Assembly (NCBI GenBank): GCA_916700875.1
Contig: CAKAKS010000066.1
Coordinates: 5,545,243 to 5,609,242, forward strand
Source of the DNA: Sebastes aleutianus
Taxonomy: Eukaryota > Chordata > Actinopteri > Perciformes > Sebastidae
Length of the DNA: 64,000 bases
Direction: 5' to 3'
This document shows, in pieces, positions 1 through 42,800 of the stretch. Numbering within the stretch: the stretch's first letter is position 1; every line of letters begins with the position of its first letter. Below the pieces are notes generated by a model. It worked only from the letters and a program-made list of their open reading frames with translations. It made no database searches and was not told the DNA's origin. Position numbers and translations under genes: made by a program.

Positions 1-55
1 TTCCCCCACTGTGGGACTAAAAAAAACATTATCCTATTTTATCTTATCTTAAATT
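1..55 (+). mobile_element. 3' tail of a LINE (L2/Rex-type)
   Basis: The window opens with a CCCCCACTGTGGGACTAA-type end followed by an A run and TATCTTATCTTA repeats. This is the usual 3' terminus of L2/Rex-like LINEs in fish (gene-3' end, then short tandem repeats). Only the tail lies in the window, so the body of the element would be to the left. Confidence 0.5.
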
Positions 56-89
56 TTAAATTATACGTTTAATTTCATAGTTCTTTGTG

Positions 90-245
90 CATTTTTTGCC
101 TTCATTAGGTAGTGCAGGTAAAAAGATGACAGGAAATGAGGGGAGAGAGAGAGATGGGGAATGGGATGCAGCAAAGATCCCTATAGCTGGACATTTCAAT
201 TACATGGCGAGCATTAAGAGGACGCCCGAAGGCAGACATTTTTAT
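90..245. repeat. Diverged SINE-like repeat
   Basis: The stretch TGACAGGAAATGAGGGGAGA followed by GGGAATGGGATGCAGCAAAG resembles the core of the repeat at 54000-54178, which carries a tRNA-like B box. No complete promoter boxes remain here. From 245 to 804 I see only AT-rich unique-looking DNA; the ORFs at 431-773 are unrecognised and probably chance. Confidence 0.3.
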
Positions 246-804
246 TCAAAAATATAATAAACTACATAAACTACAATGTCATGGAGACCTATTGCCACTG
301 GTTAATAACATGACTTAACAGATCCTCTGCTTTATTAACAATATAAAACGATTTAAATCTACTTTATTCTTAACATGTTACTTTCTGTGTGTTAACAGGA
401 CCAACTAGACACTTCCCAGGGTAATCATAAATGTCTATAAAACACCTACGTCTTTCCTTCCATATGAAACTTAACCACATGTATCAGTTGAGGAAGTTAA
501 AACAGTATTGCGTGAGTCAGATCCTTTGGAACAGTAGCTTTTTTGATTTCAAATTGCGTCTGTGCTGTCCACATCCTCTGTGTAATACTGACTCACATCA
601 GTGGTGTAAAGGCCTTTGTTTTCAGACCAAGTCTTTTTTTTCAGATTTTTTACCGCAAACAGCTGACAGGTCTAAACAGGCTTTTAAACACTGCATTTTT
701 ATACTGTTTTCCATATTTTTCCATGTGCAGAAATGTGTCCACAGAGTCTCACCATGCATTTAACCCTGTATAAGAACAGGAAGTTTGTCTTAATAGCAAA
801 CTAA

Positions 805-888
805 CAGTGGTGGAAGAAGTATTAAGACATTTTACTTATCCTAAGTAAAAGAAGCAACACTGTAGTAATGCTGCATTCAAAGTCTTAC
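805..888 (+). mobile_element. hAT-like MITE end (CAGTGGTGGAAGAAGTA family), truncated
   Basis: It starts CAGTGGTGGAAGAAGTATTA and is followed by the ACTTA...AAGTAAAAG pattern seen again at 62146-62390. Its right part is cut off where the TTAA element at 893 was inserted, so this copy is older than that insertion. Confidence 0.45.
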
Positions 889-892
889 TTAA

Positions 893-1616
893 AGGAACAG
901 TATGAAACATTTCGGGGCATCTATGAACAGAAATGGAATATGATATTCATAACTATGTTTTCATTAGTGTATAATCAGCTGAAACTAAGAATCTTTGTGT
1001 TTTTGTTAGCTTAGAATGAGCCTTTCATATCTACATAGAGAGCAGGTCCTCTACACGGAGTCCACTATGTTGCTCTGCCACAGAACGGACACACCAAACT
1101 CTGGCTCTAGAGAGAGCCTTTCACATTTTTTTTACGTTACCTGAAGGCCACTGTAGTTCTCCTTCAGGCTTGTGAAACTGTAGTAACATGAGCCACAGAG
1201 TGCAAAACCGTGGTACATCCAGCCGCCATCTGACTTCCGTTGCTCCTAAAGTAGTGTTGTTATGGTGAGGATGGCGTCTGACGAGGCGAACAGCGTTTGT
1301 AGCGGTTTGTACTCGGCGGCTCACGTTACCGCAGTCTTGGAAAGGAAGGAGTGAGCGGAGGGATACTCAGTTGGTTGCAATCTGCAACCACACCACTAGA
1401 TGTCACCAAATGTCAGTTAACATTACTGTCAAGCAGGAAATATAGAGTGATATTGTGGTTTTAGATAACGTGTGTTGCCTCACTGTTTTGATAGATGCTC
1501 GTTCATGTCTATGTAGAGCTAGCACAAGCACGAGCAACATGACGCTGACTTCCGTTGACCTAATGGCCACAGATGTCGCTGTTAACAAGCATTTCTGATT
1601 CTTACAAACAGTTCCT
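893..1616. mobile_element. TTAA-flanked chimeric MITE
   Basis: TTAA lies directly outside both ends (889-892 and 1617-1620), the target duplication typical of piggyBac-like elements. The left end (AGGAACAGTATGAAACATTT) matches the inverted right end of the element at 19182-19377. The right end (reverse complement AGGAACTGTTTGTAAGAATC) and the ~220 bases before it match the right part of the element at 35686-36345. The copy is therefore a hybrid of two families. The short minus-strand ORFs inside are not recognisable proteins. Confidence 0.65.
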
Positions 1617-1649
1617 TTAAGGTACATTTTGAACAAATGAAAAAATGTG

Positions 1650-1702
1650 CATTAATTTGTGATTAATCATGATTAAATATTTTAATTGATTGACAGCCCT
1701 AA
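1650..1702. mobile_element. hAT-type MITE end fragment
   Basis: ATTAATTTGTGATTAATCAT and a terminal GACAGCCCTA are the end signature of the ATTAATCG-rich MITE families found complete elsewhere in the window. Only about 50 bases remain. 1703-2129 holds no recognised gene. Confidence 0.3.
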
Positions 1703-2129
1703 TAAGAATATATATTTTTTAATTGTGCACAACCTGCTGCTTGCACCAGGAATGGTGGAAATGATGATGATGATGAGAGTAGATGAGATGAGGAAGTCTA
1801 AAACAGTTTCAGCTCCTTGGAAGGACAGAAAAACAAAAACACATTGAAACGTCAGCAGTGCTCTCTGGTACAGATATACGTCATCCATACAAAAACACAC
1901 TTCTCTGGAAAGATGTATGTGTGTGTGATTCTGGAGAAATCATGCAAAGGTGGGGCGCGCTGGATCACGAGCACTGATTTCACTGAAGTTGGTGGGAATG
2001 AAGGAAGGAAGGGGGAAGGGGCTGCGGCGGAGGGATACAAGCTGCACATCCTGCACACATATTGACAGCTCTGATGAGGGGAAATACATCCACAACACGG
2101 GGAGCTTATGAGAAGTCATCACTTAGAAT

Positions 2130-2472
2130 AACATTTTTTAGGACAGCTGTTTATCCTTACACGCGCTCGCGGATGAGCTGGTCTACGCACCAGTAGGCGC
2201 ACTACTTTTCTTCGCGGATGCGCGTAGTTTTTGTGACTCAGGACTGGCGTAGTGGGGCTACTGAATGGGAGCAGTCTCTGGATTCGTGCGATAGCAACGG
2301 AAGCCACCCAGACTACCCACTACTGCACATCATATATGACTTTTTGGGGACGTTTTTTAGACCACAAACAAGAACCAGATCACCTCTATTCCTGCTGCTG
2401 TCCCCTTCCCCCCTTTCCTTTCCGTTCCTTCCTTCCTCACGGATTCTCCACAAATAGATAAATCCTCCAGTC
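2130..2472 (+). promoter_or_regulatory. cltcl1: Putative promoter and 5'UTR of cltcl1
   Basis: This is the stretch just upstream of the clathrin start codon. It is locally rich in CpG (2158-2300, e.g. ACGCGCTCGCGG and GCGGATGCGCG) in an otherwise CpG-poor neighbourhood, then becomes a pyrimidine-rich leader (2388-2445). I see no convincing TATA box at a sensible distance, which suits a housekeeping-type start. The initiator context is CCAGTCATGG, with G at -3 and +4. The exact transcription start cannot be read from sequence. Confidence 0.45.
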
Positions 2473-33403
<30,931 letters not shown>

Positions 33404-33575
33404 AGACAACATCCAACCCTTCTCCTCTCCTCTCCCCCCCTGCACACACTCACACACCTCAGACCTGAACCACACTGGACCGCGCTGCTCTGGGTCTCCT
33501 GAAAACTTAACTGGGCCTTCATTCCCAACGAGACTCCACTGAAACTGCAATAGAAACCCGTCATATCTACGTTCT

Positions 33576-33576
<1 letters not shown>

Positions 33577-33630
<54 letters not shown>
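33577..33630. repeat. CA microsatellite in cltcl1 3'UTR
   Basis: 27 uninterrupted CA units about 170 bases after the stop codon, inside the transcribed region. CA repeats in 3'UTRs can bind hnRNP L; whether this one does is unknown. Confidence 0.9.
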
Positions 33631-33631
<1 letters not shown>

Positions 33632-34750
33632 CAGAAGGACTGGCTCTCGCGAGGCTGTTGGACCCTCTCTCCTCCCCTCTTCTCTTCTCTTTCCCACTCG
33701 GACATTATAACTGATCCACACAGCATGAAGTCACCTCTCCGCTCCTAGAGAAACTAACATACCGAAGAAGATATGAACATTACCACCAAACCACTCTGTC
33801 CTGTTGCTGTTCCATGTAGACTTTATTAACCATAGAGCAGCTTTTTTATTTTTGTTCCTAGACATTCAGCACTGATGAGGAAGAGACTTTGTAACTGAGG
33901 AGTGGAGGCGCACTGCTACGGCCTTATACTCTCCGAGGAGGTGGCAAAAAAACGGACTCAAGTGTTTAATTTCACAACTGTCTCATGCTCTGATTAGAAA
34001 GACGGTTACTGTGCAATAGTTTTGTTTGTCCTCTCACGACAGGTACAAAGTGTTTGCTGTACGGATTTACGGTACTGTTTGTGTATGTGTGTGAGTGTGA
34101 GTGTGTGTGTAGCCTCTAAAGCCTTCGAGGGATACGACACCAAAACCAAGAGACACTCAATGAAATATCCATCCCCGTGCAGCCGCAAACCTTTCAGGAT
34201 GCTTGTGACAAAAAGACAAAGAAAGAAAGAAAGAAAGGAGGTGAAATGATACAAAAACATGCTATATGCTGTAGTCTGTGCATGTGCTGCCAAACTATAA
34301 TGCTGCAACCAGGAGCACAATTTTCATGTTACACTCAAGTATATCAAGTATTACTAATGTTGTGTCAAAAACGAAGTGATGTTCGATGAAAACTTTCTCA
34401 CCCGACTAACAGAAAAACGGTGACAAACATGAGGGGGGAACATTATAGCTCACATCCTGGTGGTTCAAAAAAAAGAAATAATCATTATTGTACTGAAAAC
34501 ATTGTATAATTTAAGATATATTGAAATACCTTAACTAATCAAAGAAGTCAAATATTATGGAATACCGTATGTATTGTCTATAGTGTGTTGTTGTAGTCTT
34601 AAAAAAAAAAAAAGCATAATGATTTTTGTAAGAAAAATGACAAAAAATGCAAAAAACAGCAGGTTAATAATAAACAGCAAAGTGTTGAGGCGAGGCTGCT
34701 GGAAGCGGTGACGGTTTAGTCGTTTACTTCCTGTGCTGGACAGTCCCTGT

Positions 34751-34783
<33 letters not shown>

Positions 34784-34897
34784 CACTGAGCTCTGTCCCA
34801 ACATGGTGTCAACTTTGGATTTTGTCAAAGCGGAAAGCCTGAGCTGCACACGAAGCACTCCCTTTATCTGCACAAGTCATGCATATACAGAAAGAGG

Positions 34898-34903
34898 AAT
34901 AAA
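34898..34903 (+). terminator. cltcl1: Polyadenylation signal AATAAA of cltcl1
   Basis: A canonical AATAAA followed 12 bases later by a GT-rich element (GTGTTGTTGCTG, 34915-34926). Cleavage is expected near 34915-34925. Confidence 0.65.
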
Positions 34904-35346
34904 GTTTACACACAGTGTTGTTGCTGCATTCTTCTAATTGATTGAGACATATTTAAAAGTTGTTTGTGTGTTTTCTGGAGGTGGATGTGGAGTGTTACAG
35001 CTATGAACATGTTGATCCTTTTCTTGACCCAGTCTGACACTTTGGTAGCCAAGCCCTGATTGATGGTTTGTGTGGGAGCTGCCTGCAGCCTCTTTGTTTG
35101 GAGAGGGTGTGGTTGGGCTGTTTGGACCTATAACTGCCTGCTGTTGGGAAAACGTGGAAGATTTTGGTCGTAAAAGATTTAATAACAGAGGTATCTGATT
35201 TGATTCTACATCGCTGAGCTGCATTCAGATGGTAATCCAGACACACAGAGGCCCTGTGCCACGCCCTGCTTCTGCTTCTTCTTTTTCTTCTTATGTGGAA
35301 CAAAAGTGACCTGTCTCCTCTCTCAACCTGCGCTCATACAAGCACC

Positions 35347-35408
35347 CACAGTGTCACCAACAGTGTCACCAACAGTGTCACCCACAGTGTCACCCACAGT
35401 GTCACCCA
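35347..35408. repeat. 12-bp minisatellite upstream of slc25a1
   Basis: About five copies of ACAGTGTCACC(C/A) in tandem. It lies in the intergenic region, followed by an A-rich low-complexity stretch (35560-35680). Confidence 0.75.
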
Positions 35409-35685
35409 CTCGTACTCGTAAATTCGTGAGCTTGGTTTGATAGCTCAGGGCTTCTGCCCTTTTCTATCCATAGGAAATGGTTGGAGGGAGGAGAGAGGAG
35501 ATGGAGGAGGAGCCCAGTTGGTCTTGAGGCATCATGGCCCATGCCCGGCCAGTTGAGGAGTTTTTTTTTTTTTCTTCCCTTTCCTCAGAACAAAATAAAA
35601 TAAAAATGAAATATGAATAAAACAAAATGGAGAGAAAAATGAAATAAAATAAGAAAAAAAAAATAAACAAATAAAGAAAACTTAA

Positions 35686-36345
35686 AGGGACTGTTTGTAA
35701 CTTTTTACACGTATAAATCTACCGGGTCGGGATCCCATGCGCGCTCGCGTGTGGCTGGAGTCTCTGCATCTCTGCCTGCTTGCCTTCACTAACACACTGC
35801 GCACGTCCTTGCTGTCTCTCTCCACCTCTAGACCTGCATGCGCTTGCTCCACACTTCAGAAGAGGTAGTTTAGCTCTGAGAATATCTAGTGAATGTACAG
35901 TGGACGTTTGTGCAGAAGTAACTGCTGCAGACCAACAGAGGTTTCCCGTGTCTTGTGAAGTGACGGGGCTCAGCAGAGAGAAACGTTACCGTTACCGGGT
36001 GCCGGTGTCTCCCTGCGGGCGCAGTCGGGAGGCGACAACGTTTCTCTTCCTGCTTCAGCCCCGGCACCGACTCGCTTTTCCTGCTTCAGCCTTTAAGCCA
36101 ACACTAGGATCAGCAGTAATTCATGGAGAGACTTTTGTCTGGTCAGCTAACATTACTGCCAAGCAGCTGAAATATAGAGTGATATTGTGCTTTTAGCTGA
36201 CGTGTGCCGCCTCACTGTTTTGAGCGATGCTCGTTCATGTCTATTTAGAGCGAGCACAAGCGCGAGCCCGACGCAGACTTTCATTGACTTAACGGCAACA
36301 GGTGTCGCTGTTAACAAGCATTTCTGAAAGTTACAAACAGTCCCT
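35686..36345. mobile_element. TTAA-flanked (piggyBac-like) MITE, 660 bp
   Basis: TTAA lies at 35682-35685 and 36346-36349. Inverted ends AGGGACTGTTTGTAACTTTT and AGGGACTGTTTGTAACTTTC are nearly identical for 19 bases. The interior is more CpG-rich than its surroundings. An open frame across it (35780-36196) matches nothing I recognise and is probably chance. Confidence 0.75.
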
Positions 36346-36438
36346 TTAATACAAAATATAATCACATTACAATCAAATTACACATATTAATGGGTGCATA
36401 TCCATATTTAAAACACAAATATTGACAAATTGTATATA

Positions 36439-36506
<68 letters not shown>

Positions 36507-36530
36507 TTATTATTAGTAGTAGTAGTAGTG
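36439..36530. repeat. (TTA)n/(GTA)n microsatellite
   Basis: A run of TTA triplets that changes to GTA triplets, back to TTA and again to GTA, directly upstream of the slc25a1 promoter. Confidence 0.9.
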
Positions 36531-36534
36531 TTTT

Positions 36535-36889
36535 TTGTGTGTGACTCAGGGACGCCCTCTATTGGCCGGCCGTCACTGGGCGTCACCATGGTTACAAATA
36601 ACAGATATTGGATATAGAACTTCCTCGACAGTATCTCAGTATCCGCCCACCGCCCACTGTCAACACAGAGATCCGCCCGGACGCATCAGAGATCACCTGC
36701 ATCCAAGAGGAGGAGGAAGAGGAGGAGGAAGAGGAGGAGAGGAGCGCACCAGACAGCAGCTGTCCATGTGTTCATGTGTTGCGCGCAGCTTCGCTCTACT
36801 ACTTGAAAACAAATTGCACGCTATACTTAGCCTACTTGAAGATAAACGTTGTTATTAAAAGGCAGCTTTTTGTGCGTTTTCCAGTAATC
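36535..36889 (+). promoter_or_regulatory. slc25a1: Putative promoter and 5'UTR of slc25a1
   Basis: It contains ACGCCCTCTATTGG (36552-36565), which fits an inverted CTCF core at 12 of 14 positions and includes an inverted CCAAT box. It also has a near-palindrome GTCACCATGGTTAC (36582-36595) resembling an RFX X-box. A GAGGAGGAAGAGG purine run lies at 36703-36740. No TATA box is evident. The frame of the carrier start is open through this region back to an ATG at 36608. Confidence 0.45.
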
Positions 36890-39800
36890 ATGCAGGATAG
36901 AAGCACATTTAGGAGCCCTTTCCCCAGACCGAGGTGTCTGGCAGCGGCTGCAGCGGCGCCAGCGGGGAAAGCGAAGTTAACTCATCCTGGGAAGGCGATC
37001 CTGGCCGGTGAGTTTGAGCGTTTATGACGCGTAAAAGTCAGAGAGTTGGAGGAAATGTTACTACTTACAATGAAGTTAGAGTTTTATAAATTTCAGTTTG
37101 TGTAAGATTGTTTCTGGTGCAGCTGAGCGAAGGTGCAACACTTAATAACTATACTGGAAAGATGATACACGAGCATTTTTTTTTAATTCTTATTTTATTC
37201 TAACGTTTTTATCTATTCTGTTATTATACTGTTTAACTTGCACCAACAAAACCAACGCAAATTCCTAGTGTATACCTCTTACACCTGGCAATAAACACGA
37301 TTCAGATTCTAAAACTTGACGTAGTCAGTCACACCCTCAGAGGAGAGAGAGCCACGTAATGTCAACAGCTTATTATTACAAGGTATTCTGCTCAGACACG
37401 TTAGGATTTGTAGAAATATTATGGGAATATCACAGATATTTTCTCAGGATTGTGTTGTTGTTTGAAAGCAATATATATATTTTAATAATTTATATATTCT
37501 TTTTATTTTGTCTCGGTTTTGTTGCACAAACAGTTTCTCTCTTAAAGGACTGGTTTAGTTGTTGTGTCTGCACAAAGAAAGTATGCGAGAGCTGCAATAG
37601 ATGTTTCTAAAGATAAACGTTGAGCCGGTAAAACAGCAGATTTATTACATTTATTTGACATTTCCTAATATTTGCCCTCAAAGCACGCTGACCCCGTGAC
37701 CCTTTAAGCTGTCGTAACAGAGAAATGGCCTTGAGCGCTCATTGCCCAAGAACAAGACAAACATGATCAGATCTTACCTGCTGCACTGACGGGATTTTAT
37801 CCATCTAGACAATGAAAGCAATACTTTATATTCTTTTTATTTGGTTTTGTCTCTGTTTTGTTGCACAAACAAGGCGTTTCTCTCTTAAATGACACGTTTA
37901 GTCGGTGGATCTGCACAGAGAAAGAATGTGAGAGCTGCAATAGATGTTTCTAAAGATAAACGTTGAACCGGTAAAACAACAGATTTATTACATTTCACAA
38001 TAACTCCTAATATTTGCCCTCACAGCACACTGACCCCTTGACCCTTTAAGCTGTCGCAACAGAGAAATGGCCTTGAGCGCTCATTGCCCAAGAACAAGAC
38101 AAACATGATCAGATCTTACCTGCTGCACTGACGGGATTTTATCCATCTAATCTAAAGATCACCTCTAGTGCACTTTACATAATGCTGTTAGAGTGGATTG
38201 ATGCATGCAGCAGTGGAGAGGGACAATGTCTCCTGAGACACGCTGGAGACATTCACACAGACAGTGTCTCAGGTATGCGGCAACACCAGAAAACACCATT
38301 AATGTTGAGCTTTTCTGGGTTATTATATCAAACATAGCAGATTAATTTTGCCCATGTTGTCATGGGATTTCAGATGTTCAAGTTTCTATTTTTTTTCTGA
38401 GCACTTTAAACACTTTAAGGGCAAAATCCATCTGCTGATGAAAATCATGTAATATGATCGAAAAGTCCCTGAACAGCTACTAAATGGATCTGAGATTATT
38501 TGTCTCAAACTTACGTGTTCTGTCACTATCATATCAATGCTTTATTCTACGACTGTAACTAATTATTTTAAGTGTTTATCAATCTATTGATTACATCTGG
38601 AATAATGGGTTGTAGTCAAGTAGTCAATAAAATGTAAAATAAATATTGATCTCTACCTACCATAAGTAACCAGAGCCAAAATATTAGTTTGATCAACAGC
38701 CGAAAAAACACAGTTATTTATTTATATATTGATAAAAAACAGGGGAATAAAAAGATCTTTGCACCGAAGCTGCAAAAAGGTTTGGTGAAAACATTTTAAC
38801 AGTGCTGCAATTAAAGATTATTTTCATTATCGATTAATCTGTCGATTATTTTCTCGATTAATCGATTAGTTGTTTGGTCTATAAAATGTCAGAAAATGGT
38901 GAAAAAAATCGATCAGTGTTTCCCAAAGCCCAAGATGACGTCCTCAAATGTCTTGTTTTGTCCACAACTCAAAGATATTCAGTTTACTGTCATAGAGGAG
39001 GAAAGAAACCGATTAATCTTTGCAGTTCTACATTTTTAACAAATCAATTGATTTACTTATTGGTTCAGTACTCCTTCAGTCGTGCTTGTTTTAGCCGTTC
39101 CTGTGATTCACCATTTTATCCCCGCTGAGCCCCCCCCAACCCCTCCTGTGTTGATGATGAGGGTGCAGCAGCTCCAGTTGATGAAGAGCCTCTCAGAGAT
39201 GCTCCTGTATTTAAGGCGACATGCTGCTGTTTGGCAGCACTCTGTTGATTTCAGCCTTGTTCTCTGGCACCAATTACACACCCTGAATATTTTATCGTTT
39301 TGAATGAATTCCTTCTGATTGAAGATTAAAATCAAACTGTTTCAGGGCTGCAGCTTATGATTATTTTAGTTATTGTGCTGATTACTTTTTTGATCAATCG
39401 ATGAATCATTTTGTGTCAGAAATTTGTGAGAATACCCATTACAAGTTCCCTGAGCCCAAGGTGACATCTTTACATTGCTTGTTTTACCTGCCAACAGTTC
39501 AAACCCATAAAATATTTAGTTTATTATCATATAGAAGACAAAGAAAACCATCATATCCTAACATTTGAGAAGTGGAAAACAGCCATGTTTGGTTATTTTG
39601 CTTGAAAAACTACATAAATGATCAATCGATTATTAATCATTTCAACTCTAAACTGTGTTTACAGTTACACGTACATGCTGTGGTGTCAGCTGCTGTAAAC
39701 GACAAACCTTTATATGCATCTAATGTGCACTGCCCCTTTCGGTGCAGATTTGGATTCATACATGGTGTTGAGCTCAAGCAACATATACATAAATGACATG

Positions 39801-42800
39801 ACAATTATATCACCCAGCAGGAGTAAAGTGCAACACAATTTGACATTACAGACCGTTTAAATTCCTATCCAAGCCTTTATATCTACCTGTGTTTGGGGAT
39901 TTTGGGGTATGATAGGTACTTATTCCTGTTTAAATTCAACATGAAGAGCCCTTTGTAGCTTGTTATCCTCTTCTTTATGATCTGATATAGGGCTGCACAA
40001 TTAATGGAATATTAATCGCAATCAAGATTTTGGCTCCCCACAATTAAATGAACGTGATTGACTGCAATTGTGACGTTTAAAATGCTCCGTTCATAGAAAA
40101 CTCTGCTGCATATCAAATCAAGAGCTTCCTAAACTAACAGCCAGCCACCGGGGGAGTAATCGAGATGTTTTGGCTTCACTTTTGGGGTGCCACAACAGAC
40201 GTTTTTCACAGGCACCCTGCAGCAGCATCAGCGGCAGCCTGTTAAAAACTTTAGTTGCGGCTGCAGTCCAGAGTAGAAGAGTGTATACTGTATATTACTG
40301 ATTTTGTAAAATGAAAATGCACTGAATTCAGCTGAAGAAGAACCTTTTTTTAAGTTGTATTTTGATGCAAAGATGTGTACATTAGTAGGAATGTGGCACA
40401 ATGTGGAAGGGAAAGCAGTGCTCTGTTTATATAAATGTGAAAGTGCAATGAAAATATTAAAAATCTATGAATAATCGTGATCTCAATATTGGCCCTAATG
40501 GTGCAGCCCTAGTCTGATACTCTATTCACTACTCCGACAACATAGTGTATCAAATAAGATTCAAGATAACATTTCAAAACTGTTGAGTTAATGATACGTG
40601 GAGTGAGACAAGGAGAATAAAATGTCTCCTCTCTCCTGACTCTCCTCGTCCTGTCAGCCTCTGAGAAATGTAAATGTCTCCGTGGCGAGACCTCTCCCTT
40701 CCCCCATCGGTCCCGTGCAGCCTGATTGACTGGATATGTCTCAGCGTTGCTCCCTGTGTCGTTCAGCTCGTCTCAGCCTGTCTGTCCAGTTCTGCAACAG
40801 CAGCATTCATTCATTCATTCATTCATTCTCTCTCTCTGCTGTCTGTTGATCCTCCCGGCCTCACTGTCAGGAAACTATTGATTTATCATCGCTGCCTCTC
40901 AAACGTTTTGGAAATGAAACAGCGTGTGTAGTTTAATGAAAGTGCATGTTCAGAGCGTCTCTGGGATGACTCAGCGATGGTCTTTTTGAGTCGTCCATCA
41001 GAAACCACAGCTGATAGTTTACATCACTCAGCTGTGGCGGTTCATAAATCCAATTGACACCTCTGGCAGTGTTCTGCCATGTTAATGCTACTTTAGATTT
41101 ATCTGTTATGGTTAGCAGTGTACGTCTGCGTGGAGAGAGCGAGCCTTATGTACACGCCCGAAGGCTCCACGTAGACAAAGCAAAGAAGTAGAAGGTCAAA
41201 GATTAATGGATTATAGCCAGTGGTTGAGGAGGAGGAGGAGGGTGCATATCCAAAGCTTTTAGAAATCTCTCTGCTCCCATTGTAGTTCAAGTCTCTTCTC
41301 AACAGCCACTAGTGATGACTGAGACACTGAAGAAAGGAGAGTTTTATGTGCGTGAGGCCTGAGGCAGACAGAGAGAGAGAGAGAGCGGTCTAAATGGGTC
41401 TCTGGTCCTGATTTGCTGGCTGCTGTGCATTCATCGTGGCTTTCATTTATAACCCAGCAGAGCCAGGGAAGCAGAGGGATAGACAGAGAGAGAGAAAGTT
41501 CCTTTTTTTTAAATCTTGATTTCATGAAATTTTCCACTGAGACAGACTTGTTTTTATGTCACTTTTCCTGTTCTCTCTCTCTCACTGCCATCTCTCTCTC
41601 TCCGGCCTCGGGGCAGCCAGTTAAGGTCTCTGAGTGGTTGTCTCCTCTCCGGCTCAGAGCTCCCGTCAAACGCTGCTCGTACTCCCTGTTTTCCTCACGT
41701 CACAGGTGACGCACACAGTCGCCTCCCCTCCGCTGTGCTGCTGAGTGCCAGGAGGCCAGATGATAAATTACAGTTAACCCCCCTCCACTGTAACAGCCTG
41801 TCAGCTACATGTTGGTGTAAACCAGCCACACAAACAAACAGCAGTGTAGATTTGTAAGTCTTTCTTCATTGCATTTGTGAATGTCTTGGAGATTCATTAC
41901 AGTATCACACTGGTGGTTTTACATGTTTTATTTACAAATCATCATTTTCTTAAACATTCCGGACGTTTCTAGATGTTCTCTCTTTCAGTCAGACGCAGAT
42001 TTTGAATCACTATCTGAATCAGAAATGCTTTTTTGACCCTGCATAGTTTGACCGTTTGGTCGGAGTTCGTGAGTGATTGACTCATGGCTCTCATACTTGG
42101 CAGTTGGACGGCAGACTCCAGCTCGGCTCTGATTGGTTGTTTTCCTCTGGTCTGTGAAATCATGCAGATGCCGTTAGGAGCACCGGAGGACACAGAGGGT
42201 CATGATTTTTTTCAGATTACCTGTCTCATGCACTACTGTCAGGACATAGTCAGTGACCGGTGAACTTTTTTTAATCATATTTGCTCCATTTCTACCCACT
42301 GCTGCTTTAAATTACTTTTTTTTTTACCTAGCCAATAGTTCAAAACCCCCAAATATTTAGTCTACTATCATATATAAGACAAAGAAAAGCATCAAATCCT
42401 CACATTTGAGAAGTCCAAACCAGCCAGTGTTTGGTTGTTTTGCTTGAAAAATTACACAAATAATGAATCGTTTATCAATTAATTATTTAAACTGTTTACA
42501 TACATGCGTGTTTAACCACAAGGTTGGCGGTTTGATCCCCGGCTCCTGCTGTCTGCATGTCGTAGTGTCCTTGAGCAAGACACTGAACCCCAAGTTGCTC
42601 CCTGGGCGCTTTACAGCAGCTCACTGCTCCTAATGTCAAAGGTCTCAGAGGTCACATTTCATGTATGTATTTCATGAATGTATGAAAGTTTAAAGTTTTT
42701 TTTAAAAAAGCATAAAGAAATGTAAGAAAATAGAAATAAAGGAGTATGTAACATGTAAATTCTGTACATAATGCTACAATATATATAGGGAAATATAAAT

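Larger units (their letters stand above)
33404..34920 (+). other. cltcl1: 3'UTR of cltcl1
   Basis: It runs from the TAG stop to the polyadenylation signal. It contains a 27-unit CA repeat (33577-33630), GT-rich and A-rich blocks and an ATG-triplet repeat (34752-34783). An earlier AATAAA at 34669-34674 could give a shorter transcript. Confidence 0.6.

Noticed and set aside
35347..35408. CRISPR-like regular repeats
   Set aside because: Units are directly abutting 12-mers without spacers, in a vertebrate intergenic region.
35780..36196. 138-codon ORF
   Set aside because: It lies wholly inside the TTAA-flanked MITE and does not resemble a transposase.
42505..42640. tRNA gene
   Set aside because: A B box is present but no A box, no cloverleaf, and the downstream body is that of a SINE.
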